From positions 1,474,513-1,538,512 of the forward strand of contig NZ_JADKSG010000001.1 of assembly GCF_015350805.1 (NCBI RefSeq): DNA of 64,000 nt, given 5' to 3'. The notes beneath the pieces are model-generated. The model did no database searches, had not been told where the DNA came from, and was given only the letters and a program-made list of their open reading frames with translations. The stretch is from Herbiconiux sp. VKM Ac-1786 (GTDB lineage: Bacteria; Actinomycetota; Actinomycetes; Actinomycetales; Microbacteriaceae). Every line of letters begins with the position of its first letter. Position 1 is the first letter of the stretch. This document shows positions 16,755 to 24,984 of this stretch, in pieces. The position numbers and the translations under genes are program-made.

Positions 16755-17378
16755 TCAGTGGGGCGCGAGCGGGAACCAGGAGGGGACGAGCCGCCGGTAG
16801 CTCCGAAGGAAGGCCTCCGGGTCGCGCGGCTCGGGCTGCTCGAGCCAGGCCGCGATCGCCCCGACGCTGCCGTTCGCGACGAAGGGCCCGACCATGGCGG
16901 CGAGGAGGGGGTCGGCCGCCTCGTCCTCGTCGCTCGGGAAGAGCGCGTGCTGGGCGAGCAGCTGCCGGCTCGACTCCTCGAAGTGCGCCGCGAGCATCGG
17001 GCGCAGGCTGGTCTCTCCGCGATGACCGCCGTCGGCGCGCCCGTCGGCGCGTCCATCGGCGAGCAGCCCGCGCTCGTAGATCGCGGCGTGCGACTCGATG
17101 TTCGACAGCACCGCCAGCGTCACGGCGGTCACCGCCTCCGCCGCTCCGGCCCGTGGAACGGAGGCGAGGTGCCGGTCCCGCAGGGTATCGAGCTCCTCGC
17201 GCAGCACGCTCTCCAGGAGTGCCAGCGGCGAGGCGGCATGGGCGTAGAACGTCGACCGGTTCACCCCGGCCGCCGCCGCGATCTCGGACGCCGTGACCTC
17301 GTCGATCGGGCGCTCCGAGGCCAGGCGCAGCACCGCCTCCGCGAGCTTGGCGCGGCTGCGCCTGTGACGTGCATCCAT
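16755..17378 (-). CDS. TetR-family transcriptional regulator
   Basis: 207 aa. The N-terminal helix-turn-helix (about 8-55, ASEIAAAAGVNRSTFYAHA) is of the TetR type with a divergent C-terminal ligand domain. An ADGR tetrapeptide is repeated near residue 110 by a 12-bp DNA repeat. A GGAGG site lies 4 bp before the ATG. It diverges from an SDR gene with 98 bp between them that holds an inverted repeat (17413-17432), so it probably controls the SDR and itself. Confidence 0.88.
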   Translation of the reverse strand: MDARHRRSRAKLAEAVLRLASERPIDEVTASEIAAAAGVNRSTFYAHAASPLALLESVLREELDTLRDRHLASVPRAGAAEAVTAVTLAVLSNIESHAAIYERGLLADGRADGRADGGHRGETSLRPMLAAHFEESSRQLLAQHALFPSDEDEAADPLLAAMVGPFVANGSVGAIAAWLEQPEPRDPEAFLRSYRRLVPSWFPLAPH

Positions 17379-17412
17379 GGATCCTCCGCAGGAAGCCTAA
17401 GGGGAATACAAT

Positions 17413-17432
17413 TATCCGACAAACGTTGGATA
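17413..17432. promoter_or_regulatory. Inverted repeat, probable TetR operator
   Basis: TATCC..AC....GT..GGATA, with 14 of 20 positions symmetric, stands in the unusually AT-rich gap between the TetR and SDR genes. Assignment to the adjacent regulator is by position. Confidence 0.6.
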
Positions 17433-17476
17433 TATCGACACCACAGAACACCACTGACAAGAGAGAGAAGAGAATC

Positions 17477-18232
17477 ATGGCTGCATACGACGTCGCCGGA
17501 CGATCCGCGATCGTGACGGGAGCCGGCTCGGGCATCGGGCGCGCCGTCGCGCTCGAACTGGCCGCGAACGGGGCCGCCGTGCTCGTCAGCGACGTGCGCG
17601 AGGAGCCGGCCCAGGCGGTCGTCGACGAGATCCGCGCCGCCGGCGGCACCGCCGAGGTGCTCGTGGGTGACGTGAGCGACCCCGAGTTCGCCGAGGCGAG
17701 CGTCGTGGCCGCCGAGAAGCTCGCCCCGCTCGGCATCGCGGTGAACAACGCCGGCATCGGCGGAGAGGCCGCCACGATCGGCGACTACTCGCTCGACGGC
17801 TGGCGCAAGGTCATCGAGATCAACCTCAACGCGGTGTTCTACGGCCTCAAGGCGCAGCTGCCCGCGATGGCGAAGAACGGCGGCGGCGCGATCGTCAACA
17901 TGGCGTCGGTGCTCGGCTCGGTGGGCATCCCGATGTCGTCGGCCTACGTCACCGCGAAGCACGGCCTGGTCGGCCTGACCAAGAACGCCGCCCTCGAGTA
18001 CGGCGCCCAGAACGTGCGCGTCAACGCGGTGGGCCCCGGCTTCATCCACACCCCGCTCGTCGACGCGAACCTCTCCGCCGAGGCGCAGCAGGCGCTCGCC
18101 GCGAAGCACGCGCTCGGCCGCCTCGGCACCGCGGAGGAGGTCGCTGCCCTCGTCGCCTTCCTCTCCAGCGACGCCGCGTCGTTCATCTCGGGCAGCTACC
18201 ACCTCGTCGACGGCGGCTACGCGGCCCAGTAG
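17477..18232 (+). CDS. SDR-family oxidoreductase (3-ketoacyl reductase-like)
   Basis: 251 aa, classical short-chain dehydrogenase. It has the cofactor motif TGAGSGIG at residues 15-22, NNAG near 92, a catalytic Ser in NMASVLGS, and YVTAK (Tyr-x3-Lys) near 158-162. D40 at the end of beta-2 (VSDVRE) favours NAD(H). A purine-rich GAGAGAAGAGA stretch precedes the ATG. It diverges from the TetR gene and is followed by a hairpin at 18273-18305. The substrate is not predictable. Confidence 0.9.
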   Translation: MAAYDVAGRSAIVTGAGSGIGRAVALELAANGAAVLVSDVREEPAQAVVDEIRAAGGTAEVLVGDVSDPEFAEASVVAAEKLAPLGIAVNNAGIGGEAATIGDYSLDGWRKVIEINLNAVFYGLKAQLPAMAKNGGGAIVNMASVLGSVGIPMSSAYVTAKHGLVGLTKNAALEYGAQNVRVNAVGPGFIHTPLVDANLSAEAQQALAAKHALGRLGTAEEVAALVAFLSSDAASFISGSYHLVDGGYAAQ

Positions 18233-18272
18233 CGCGAGAGCCCGGCCCCGGTCCGGCCCGTCCCGTCCCGTC

Positions 18273-18305
18273 CCGGCCACCCTGGCAATCCGCCTGGGCG
18301 GCCGG
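18273..18305 (+). terminator. Hairpin after the SDR gene
   Basis: A 10-bp stem with one mismatch (18273-18282 with 18296-18305) and a 13-nt loop, 40 bp past the SDR stop. Confidence 0.5.
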
Positions 18306-18373
18306 CGGGCGCGCTCGCAGGCCATACCCTTCGGGTACCGAGCCGTCCGTGGCCCGCGATGGAGGTAACGATC

Positions 18374-18511
18374 ATGGCCGAGAAGACCCAGCGCAAGGCG
18401 GTGGCCAAGCCGGCCGCCCGATCGCTCAAAGAGAAGCGCGCCGACAAGAAGGCCAAGAGCGACAAGGCCGACCACTCGGCCGACGCCGTGACGAACGTCA
18501 AGAAGAAGTAG
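18374..18511 (+). CDS. 45-aa lysine-rich basic protein
   Basis: A short frame with a strong GGAGGT 8 bp before its ATG. The product is highly charged (13 Lys, 3 Arg), has no hydrophobic segment and ends in three lysines. The composition suggests nucleic-acid or ribosome binding, but no family is recognised. CATACCCT upstream near 18323 could hold a -10. It is preceded by the SDR terminator and followed 40 bp on by the 3' end of a convergent gene. Confidence 0.7.
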   Translation: MAEKTQRKAVAKPAARSLKEKRADKKAKSDKADHSADAVTNVKKK

Positions 18512-18551
18512 CCCCACCCGAAGAACCTGCCGAGCGGATGCGCGGCTGCTG

Positions 18552-19265
18552 CTACTCCAGCACCAGCCGCCGTCCGTTCAGCTCGCCCGCGGGGGCGTTC
18601 CAGAGCCCGACGACCGCCTCGGCGAGGGTGCCGACGTCGGTGGCCCCGGCGAAGGTCTTCTCGGGCGCCGCAGCGCGCATCCGCTCGTCGACCAGCGATC
18701 GCACGGCGAAGATCACGGCTGCCGCATCGGGGGCGCTCTTCGCGAAGCCCTGGGCGACCGAGCGCAGCCATGACTCGGAGGCGGCCTTCGCCGCGGTGTA
18801 GTCGGCCCCCGACGCGGTGGGCGCGTCGACCGAGACCGACGACACGAAGGCGGCGCGGCCGGCCGGCGACGTCACGAGCGCCGGGTAGAACGAGCGCAGG
18901 GCGTTGCGCAGCGTGCGGAACGACCGCTCCATCGCCGCCCAGCCCTCGTCGCTCTGCCCCGGGATGCCCGCACCGCCGACCCAGCCGCCCACGAGGTGGA
19001 TCAGCCCGTCGACCTCCGTTCCTGCGGCCAGCAGGCGGAGGGCGAGCGCGTCGACGGCGGCACTGTCGCTGAGGTCGCAGACCTCGGTGGCCACGCCCGG
19101 CACGCGCGCCGCGACCGCCGCCACCCGCTCGGCGTTCGAGCCCACGGCCACCACGTGGGCGCCGGCGGCGACGAGCGCGGCGCAGACCGCGACGCCCGAC
19201 TCGCTCGTCGCACCCGTCACGAGCACGTGCCGCCCGGCCACCCCGGGCCCGCCCGCCGCAGTCAT
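18552..19265 (-). CDS. SDR-family protein paired with DUF6421
   Basis: 237 aa. The Rossmann-like start VLVTGATSESGVAV lacks the usual second glycine of TGxxxGxG, while a YTAAK (Tyr-x3-Lys) near residue 151 and an upstream Ser (SSVSV) keep the catalytic pattern. The C-terminus is short (NGRRLVLE). Its ATG shares a base with the stop of the DUF6421 gene (TGATG), so the two are translated as a pair. Substrate and partner are unknown; the tight coupling suggests one pathway or a complex. Confidence 0.82.
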   Translation of the reverse strand: MTAAGGPGVAGRHVLVTGATSESGVAVCAALVAAGAHVVAVGSNAERVAAVAARVPGVATEVCDLSDSAAVDALALRLLAAGTEVDGLIHLVGGWVGGAGIPGQSDEGWAAMERSFRTLRNALRSFYPALVTSPAGRAAFVSSVSVDAPTASGADYTAAKAASESWLRSVAQGFAKSAPDAAAVIFAVRSLVDERMRAAAPEKTFAGATDVGTLAEAVVGLWNAPAGELNGRRLVLE

Positions 19266-20683
19266 CAGCCGCGGCCCGTGATGCCGGCCGTCGAGGAGAT
19301 GACGTCGCGCATCTTCTTCTCGAGGGCCTCGTAGAACATCGAGAGGGGGAACTCGTCGTCGAGCACGGCGTCGGTGAGGCCGCGCGGCGGACCGTCGAGG
19401 GGCAGCGCCTTCGGCCCCTCGGCCCAGACCGAGGCCGGGTTCGGGGTGACGGTCGCGGTGATCAGCTCGTAGGCGGCCAGCCAGTGGGCCGTCTTCGGCC
19501 GGTCGATCGAACGCCAGTAGAGCTCGTCGATCGCGTCGCCGAGCGCGGTCACGGCGTCGGCCACCTCGGGCCAGTCGATGGTGAGGCGGGTGTCGGTCCA
19601 GTGCAGCACACCGCGCTGGTGCAGCCAGGCGAACAGCAGCTGCCCGCCGAGCCCGTCGTAGTTGCGCACCCGCGAACCGGTGATGGCGAAGCGGAAGATG
19701 CGGTCGAACAGCACCGCGTACTGCACGAGCTTCGCGTGCTCGAGCAGCGTCGCGTCCTCGTCGGACAGTGCGGCGGTCGAGGCGGCCAGCCTCCGCTCGA
19801 TCTTCACGGCCTCGCGGAACGCGGTGAGGTCGCACCGCAGCTCCTCCAGGGAGTACAGGAAGAAGGGCATCCGCTGCTTGATCATGAACGGGTCGAAGGG
19901 CAGGTCGCCGCGCATGTGGGTGCGGTCGTGGATGAGGTCCCACATCACGAAGGTGCGCTCGGTGAGCTCCTGGTCGTCGAGCAGGCGCGCCGCGTCGGCC
20001 GGCAGCTCGAGCCGGGTGACCTCGGCCGCCGCCCGCACCACGCGGCGGAAACGCGCGGCCTCCCGGTCGGCGAAGATGCCGCCCCAGGTGTACGCCGGGA
20101 TGCTCGACGTCGCCACCGACTCGGGGAAGAGCACGGCCGAGTTGGTGTCGTAGCCCGCCGTGAAGTCGAGGAAGCGGATGGGCAGGAACAGCGCGTTCGA
20201 GTAGTCGCCGGCCTCGAGCTCGGCGATGAACGACGGCCAGAGCACCTCGATCAGCACCGCCTCGACGTGCCGGTCGGTGCTGCCGTTCTGCGTGTACATC
20301 GGGAAGACCACGAGGTGGCGCACCCCGTCGGCACGGTGCGAGGCGGGCGCGAAGGCGACCAGCGAGGCCAGGAAGTCGGGCACCGTGAAGCCCGAGGAGA
20401 CCCAGCGCGCGAAGTCCTCGCGCACGGCCTCGAGGTAGGCGGCGTCGTGCGGGAAGTGGGGGGCGAGCTCGGCGACGGCGTCGACGATGGTCTCGACATG
20501 GGCGCGCGCGGCGGGGTGGTCGACGGGATCGGGCACCGAGCCGTCCTTCACCTGCAGCGGCTGCAGGGCGGCGACGGCGGCCTTGAGGCTCAGCCAGGCC
20601 GGCAGCTGGGCGAGGTCCTCCACGACCTCGGGTTCTCCGATGATGGACTCGGCGCTGACGGCGGAGACGGGGCGTGCGGACAT
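19265..20683 (-). CDS. DUF6421-family protein
   Basis: 472 aa, cytosolic, resembling the DUF6421 family of unknown function. The most striking stretch is HDRTH at 252-256 followed by EELRCD at 280-285, which recalls the His-His...Glu zinc sites of gluzincin peptidases (HExxH; EExxAE in the M49 family). It deviates from HExxH (Asp for Glu), so enzymatic activity is only a suggestion. GGAGG lies 6 bp before the ATG at 20683. An in-frame ATG at 20971 is rejected because it would enter the divergent acyltransferase gene. It is the first gene of a pair with an SDR. Confidence 0.82.
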   Translation of the reverse strand: MSARPVSAVSAESIIGEPEVVEDLAQLPAWLSLKAAVAALQPLQVKDGSVPDPVDHPAARAHVETIVDAVAELAPHFPHDAAYLEAVREDFARWVSSGFTVPDFLASLVAFAPASHRADGVRHLVVFPMYTQNGSTDRHVEAVLIEVLWPSFIAELEAGDYSNALFLPIRFLDFTAGYDTNSAVLFPESVATSSIPAYTWGGIFADREAARFRRVVRAAAEVTRLELPADAARLLDDQELTERTFVMWDLIHDRTHMRGDLPFDPFMIKQRMPFFLYSLEELRCDLTAFREAVKIERRLAASTAALSDEDATLLEHAKLVQYAVLFDRIFRFAITGSRVRNYDGLGGQLLFAWLHQRGVLHWTDTRLTIDWPEVADAVTALGDAIDELYWRSIDRPKTAHWLAAYELITATVTPNPASVWAEGPKALPLDGPPRGLTDAVLDDEFPLSMFYEALEKKMRDVISSTAGITGRG

Positions 20684-20876
20684 GGTGGAACCTCCAATCG
20701 GTCGTTCTCCCGAGCCTAGGCGCAGGGCATCCGCTCTTCTTTGACAGCGGCGGCGATTAGCTGCGCCAGAGCCACGGATGAGCGCAAGGAACCACCGAAC
20801 GCACGAAACGACGCCGTCTCGCCCCACCCGCGGCGCGCTCAGGAACGCCACCGGCCCCCGGGTACCATGAGACCCG
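20684..20876. other. 193-bp divergent intergenic region
   Basis: It contains the GGAGG of the DUF6421 gene, a TTGACA at 20740-20745 with no matching -10 at standard spacing, and the leaderless -10 TACCAT (20863-20868) of the acyltransferase. No other structure was seen. Confidence 0.4.
20863..20868 (+). promoter_or_regulatory. -10 element of a leaderless promoter
   Basis: TACCAT ends eight bases before the ATG at 20877; no Shine-Dalgarno site is present. Confidence 0.5.
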
Positions 20877-22991
20877 ATGGAGAAGCACACGGCCGCGCCC
20901 CCGGCGAGACACCGCGCCGCGGCCGAGCGACCCGACCACTTCCTCCCGCACATCCAGGGCCTGCGCGCCATCGCCGTGCTGCTCGTGGTGGTCTATCACT
21001 TCTGGCCCGGCCGCCTCACCGGCGGGTACATCGGCGTCGACGTCTTCTTCGTGATCTCGGGCTTCCTCATCACGCAGCAGCTCGCCCGCCAGCTCGAGCG
21101 CACCGATCGCATCGCCCTGCCGTCGTTCTACGCCAAGCGGGCCCGTCGCCTCCTTCCGGCCGCCGTCACGGTGCTCGTCTTCGCGAGCCTCGCGACGCTG
21201 TTCATCATGCCGCTGTCGAGTCTGACCGAGAACGTGCGCGAGATCCTCGCCTCGACGTTCTATGTGGAGAACTGGGTCCTAGCCCTCAACTCTGTGGATT
21301 ACTTGGCGGCGGCCAACGAGGCGAGCCTCGTGCAGCACTACTGGTCGCTCTCGCTGGAGGAGCAGTTCTACCTGTTCTGGCCCGTGGTGATGCTGGCCGC
21401 CTCGGTGTTCGCGGTGAAGGTGCTGAAGCGCCGCAAGTGGGTCGGCCTGATGGCCGTGCTCGCGATCGTCGGGATCGGCAGCTTCGCGCTGTCCGTGTTC
21501 GTCACCGCGACCGACCCGGCGGCCGCCTACTTCGTCACCTACACCCGGGTGTGGGAGTTCGCGGTGGGCGGCGCCCTCGCCCTGCTGCCGAGGCTGCGGC
21601 CGACGCGGGCGTGGCAGTCGAACATCCTGGGCTGGGGCGGCATCGCCGTGGTGCTCGGCTGCGGCTACTTCTTCACGGCCGCGACGCCCTTCCCGGGCTA
21701 CATGGCGGCGCTGCCCGTGCTCGGCACCGCGGCGATCATCGTGGCGCACCACCGGGAGAAGCCGTGGGACGCGGGCCGCGTGCTGAGCTGGCGCCCCGTC
21801 AGCTTCATCGGCGACATCTCGTACTCGCTCTACCTCTGGCACTGGCCGCTGATCGTGATCGCCCCGTACATCCCGGGCTGGGGCCTCAGCATCTACAACC
21901 GCATCGCGCTGTTCCTGTTCTGCTTCGTGCTGGCCTGGCTCACCAAGCGCTTCATCGAGGATCCGGCCCGCGGCTGGCGCTTCTTCACCACCCGGCGCCC
22001 GCGCACGACGCTGATCGGCGTGCTGGCCGCGATGGCCGTGTCGACGCTCTTCGTCACCGGCGCCTGGGCCGTGCAGCAGCCGAAGTACGACGCCGAGGCG
22101 ACACAGCTCGCGCAGACCCTCGCGGATCCGCCGGAGTGCTTCGGCGCCGCCTCCGGCCCCACCGACGGTCTCGCGCCGATCGACCCGGCCTGCACGAACC
22201 CCGAGCTCGACGGCCTGATCATCCCGAGCCCCGGCTTCGGCAACGCCGACCGCCCCGAGCACCCCGACTGCCTCTCCACCCTCAACGACGCCACCGTGCG
22301 CGACTGCCAGTTCGGCAGCGACGATGCCGACGCGCCCCAGATCGCCCTGATCGGCGACAGCCATGCCTACGCCCTGATGGACCCGTTCATCCAGATGGCC
22401 GAGACCAACGGCTGGCACCTCACGACGTACCTGAAGGGCGGATGCCCGTGGACCACGACCCCGCTGGCCGCGCGTGACGCCTTCGCCGCCTCGTGCGACT
22501 CGTGGCGCTCATCGCTCACCTCGGCCCTGACGTCGCACGAGCCCTTCGACGCGGTGTTCACGGCCGCGCTGACCGACCGCAACGTGCCGGGCACCTCCGA
22601 CGACGAGACCGTCGCGGCCGCCGGCTACGGCGAGGCCTGGACCACCGTGCTCGACGCCGGCACCCCGATCGTGACCGTCGTCGACAACCCGGCCTGGGAC
22701 GACGACCCGAACAAGTGCCTGCGCACCGAGGACGCCTCGCTCTGCACCACCCCCCGGGAGGACGGTCTCGCGACCTTCGACCCGATCGCGATGGCCGCCT
22801 CGGCCGCCGTCGCCGAAGGCCGGGACGTCACGCTGCTCGACTTCAGCGACACCTACTGCACCGCCGACGAGTGCCCCGCCGTCGTGGGCGGCGCCAACGT
22901 CTACCGCGACGTCGACCACCTCACCCGCACCTTCGCGTTCACGCTCGAGCCGTTCCTCGGCCGCGCGATGGCCGACGCGATCGGGCGCTGA
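20877..22991 (+). CDS. Acyltransferase-3/SGNH membrane O-acyltransferase
   Basis: 704 aa, OafA/YrhL type. The N-terminal acyltransferase-3 domain (about 24-395, 10-11 helices) has HIQGLRAIAVLLVVVYHF, YIGVDVFFVISGFLI and SLEEQFYLFWP; the C-terminal SGNH-hydrolase-like domain (about 440-700) has IALIGDSHAYAL (nucleophile Ser) and a terminal DVDHLT (Asp-x2-His). Such fusions O-acetylate cell-surface glycans: the membrane part passes an acyl group across and the SGNH part transfers it. The pairs of cysteines in the SGNH domain fit an extracytoplasmic location. It is followed 11 bp later by an AEC permease gene. Confidence 0.92.
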   Translation: MEKHTAAPPARHRAAAERPDHFLPHIQGLRAIAVLLVVVYHFWPGRLTGGYIGVDVFFVISGFLITQQLARQLERTDRIALPSFYAKRARRLLPAAVTVLVFASLATLFIMPLSSLTENVREILASTFYVENWVLALNSVDYLAAANEASLVQHYWSLSLEEQFYLFWPVVMLAASVFAVKVLKRRKWVGLMAVLAIVGIGSFALSVFVTATDPAAAYFVTYTRVWEFAVGGALALLPRLRPTRAWQSNILGWGGIAVVLGCGYFFTAATPFPGYMAALPVLGTAAIIVAHHREKPWDAGRVLSWRPVSFIGDISYSLYLWHWPLIVIAPYIPGWGLSIYNRIALFLFCFVLAWLTKRFIEDPARGWRFFTTRRPRTTLIGVLAAMAVSTLFVTGAWAVQQPKYDAEATQLAQTLADPPECFGAASGPTDGLAPIDPACTNPELDGLIIPSPGFGNADRPEHPDCLSTLNDATVRDCQFGSDDADAPQIALIGDSHAYALMDPFIQMAETNGWHLTTYLKGGCPWTTTPLAARDAFAASCDSWRSSLTSALTSHEPFDAVFTAALTDRNVPGTSDDETVAAAGYGEAWTTVLDAGTPIVTVVDNPAWDDDPNKCLRTEDASLCTTPREDGLATFDPIAMAASAAVAEGRDVTLLDFSDTYCTADECPAVVGGANVYRDVDHLTRTFAFTLEPFLGRAMADAIGR

Positions 22992-23002
22992 GGCCGGTCG
23001 GC

Positions 23003-23923
23003 ATGCTGGGGGTCCTGACCGGGTTCGGCATCATCGGGTTCGTCATCGCGGTGGGCTACGGGGTGCAGCGGCTGGGCATCCTGCCCCCGGATGCCCGGCT
23101 CGTGCTCAACCGGATCGCCTTCTTCGTCGCGACCCCCGCCCTGCTGTTCACCGTGCTGTCGCGCTCGCATCCGGCCACCGTGTTCTCGGCGCCGCTGCTC
23201 GTGACGCTGATCAGCGTGGTCGTGTCGGCCTCGGTGTACCTGCTGGCCTCGCGGATCTGGTTCCGCCAGCCGGTCGCCGAGACCGCCGTGGGGATGGCCT
23301 CGTCGGGGTACGTCAACGCGAACAACATCGGGCTGCCGGTCGCCATCTACGTGCTCGGCAGCGCCCAGCTCGTGGCGCCGCTGCTGCTGCTGCAGCTGAT
23401 CGTGCTGGCGCCCGTGACGCTGACGGTGCTCGACATCGCGACGCGCGGGAAAGCGTCGGTGGGGGCGATCCTGTCGCAGCCGGTGCGGAACCCGATGATC
23501 ATCGCCTCGCTGATCGGACTGCTGCTCGCGCTGCTCGGGGTGGAGCTGCCCGCACCGGTGCTGGCGCCCTTCGAGCTGATCGGCGGGGCGGCGGTGCCGC
23601 TGGTGCTGATCGCCTTCGGCATGTCGCTCGTGGGGCAGAAACCGCTCGCGCCGGGCTCGGGTCGGGCGGCGATCATCGTCGCCAGCGCGGTGAAACTCGT
23701 GGTCATGCCGCTGACGGCATATCTCCTGGCGCAGTTCGCGTTCCACCTGCCGGCGCACCAGGTGTTCGAGGTCGTGGTGCTGGCGTCGCTGCCGACGGCG
23801 CAGAACATCTACAACTTCGCGGCGCGGTACCAGCGCGGGGTCACACTGGCGCGGGACACCGTGCTCGTCACGACGATCGGGTCGGTGCCGCTGCTCGTGG
23901 CGGTGGCGGCGCTGCTGGCCTGA
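23003..23923 (+). CDS. AEC-family transporter (auxin efflux carrier-like)
   Basis: 306 aa, about ten helices in two five-helix halves. SGYVNANNIGLPVAIYVLG in helix 4 matches the N-x2-G-x-P region of AEC carriers, and SLPTAQNIYNFA in the second half is its counterpart. Family members move organic acids or amino acids. The ATG at 23003 has only a weak GGTCGG upstream. It starts 11 bp after the acyltransferase stop, so co-transcription is likely although no functional link is obvious. Confidence 0.85.
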   Translation: MLGVLTGFGIIGFVIAVGYGVQRLGILPPDARLVLNRIAFFVATPALLFTVLSRSHPATVFSAPLLVTLISVVVSASVYLLASRIWFRQPVAETAVGMASSGYVNANNIGLPVAIYVLGSAQLVAPLLLLQLIVLAPVTLTVLDIATRGKASVGAILSQPVRNPMIIASLIGLLLALLGVELPAPVLAPFELIGGAAVPLVLIAFGMSLVGQKPLAPGSGRAAIIVASAVKLVVMPLTAYLLAQFAFHLPAHQVFEVVVLASLPTAQNIYNFAARYQRGVTLARDTVLVTTIGSVPLLVAVAALLA

Positions 23924-23960
23924 TCCGGCCTGAACCGGCCTGAACCGGCCTGATCCGCTA
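23921..23960. repeat. 10-bp tandem repeat spanning two convergent stop codons
   Basis: Four 10-bp units of the form TGAWCCGGCC begin at 23921. The first TGA is the stop of the AEC gene, and the last unit carries the TAG of the convergent gene on the minus strand. Confidence 0.85.
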
Positions 23961-24917
23961 GTCGTCGAGTCGGTCGAGCCGCGTGCGGGCGCGGGCGGCG
24001 AGACGCTCGGCCGCTTCGGCGGAGCGCACGGAGGCGGCTCGCTCCTTGCGCAGGCGGGCGGCCGTGACGTTCGTGTCGGTGAGCTCGCCCTGCAGTTCGT
24101 CGAGGCGTTCGCGCAGTTCCTGCTGCTCGTCGGCCAGCTGTTCGTGCCGCGCGCGGTTCTCGCGGATGCGCAGGTCGAGCGTCGCCAGCTCGGCCTGGGC
24201 GTCCTCTGCGTCCTGGCGCGCCTCCTCCGCCTCGCGCTTGGCGACGGCCAGCGCTCGCTCGGCGCGTTCGTCGGAGGCGCGCTCGCGGGCTTCCTCGCGC
24301 GACTCCCCCGTGGCGTTCGGGGTCGTCGCCGTCTTCCCTGGTGCCTTCGTCCCCGCGGCGCGGGGACGGGAGCCGGGTGATGACGTGGCGACCGGCTCCA
24401 CGGCGCCGGCCCCGGCCAGCGCCACCGCGCCGTCGAGGTCGACCGGGTCGACCCCGGTGCTCGAGAACGTCCGCACGAGCAGCCCGGTGCGCACCGCGGC
24501 CGCGGCGGCGCGGTCGACCACCGCCGCCTGCAGCGTCTGCTGCACCTCGACGGCTGCCGCGTGCGAGACCGGTACGCCGAGCTCGGCGCCGAGCGCGCGC
24601 GCCGCGGACGCGGCCGTCGCGAGCAGCTGCTGCCGTTCGCGGCCGAGCTGCCGCACGGCGTCGCGGTCGCCGGAGTCGGTGGCGTCGCGCATCCGCTCGC
24701 CCAGGTCGAGCAGGGGCTGCACGTCGCCGTGCCGGTGCCGCACCAGCGCGTTCACGGCCCAGGCCGCGACCGAGGGCTTCGCCAGAGAACGGATGCCCGC
24801 CGCCAACTCGCGCTCACCCGCCGCCTTGGCCTCGGCGGCTCGGGCGTTGCGCGCCGCGATGAACCCGGAGGGGGCCTCCCCGTAGAGCTGCCCCGCCGCC
24901 TGCTCGAGCGGATCCAC
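23958..24917 (-). CDS. Coiled-coil protein of unknown function
   Basis: 319 aa, Ala/Arg/Glu-rich. Residues about 1-140 are predicted helical with a recurring RSLAKPSVAAWAVNAL region, about 170-205 are a Pro/Ala/Thr linker, and about 205-319 form a long heptad-like coiled coil (AELATLDLRIRENRARHEQL...). No signal peptide or membrane segment. The start is a GTG with GGAGG four bases upstream; in-frame frames further upstream would run into the divergent phosphoesterase gene. Homologues are usually annotated hypothetical. Function unknown. Confidence 0.78.
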   Translation of the reverse strand: MDPLEQAAGQLYGEAPSGFIAARNARAAEAKAAGERELAAGIRSLAKPSVAAWAVNALVRHRHGDVQPLLDLGERMRDATDSGDRDAVRQLGRERQQLLATAASAARALGAELGVPVSHAAAVEVQQTLQAAVVDRAAAAAVRTGLLVRTFSSTGVDPVDLDGAVALAGAGAVEPVATSSPGSRPRAAGTKAPGKTATTPNATGESREEARERASDERAERALAVAKREAEEARQDAEDAQAELATLDLRIRENRARHEQLADEQQELRERLDELQGELTDTNVTAARLRKERAASVRSAEAAERLAARARTRLDRLDD

Positions 24918-24984
24918 CCGACCTCCCGCCGTCGAACCTGCCCCGAGCCTACGGGGAGCGCCCGGACGGGGCCACGATGGAGGC

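Noticed and set aside
20740-20745. TTGACA as a promoter for the acyltransferase gene
   Set aside because: No -10 lies at 16-18 bp; the leaderless TACCAT closer to the gene fits better.
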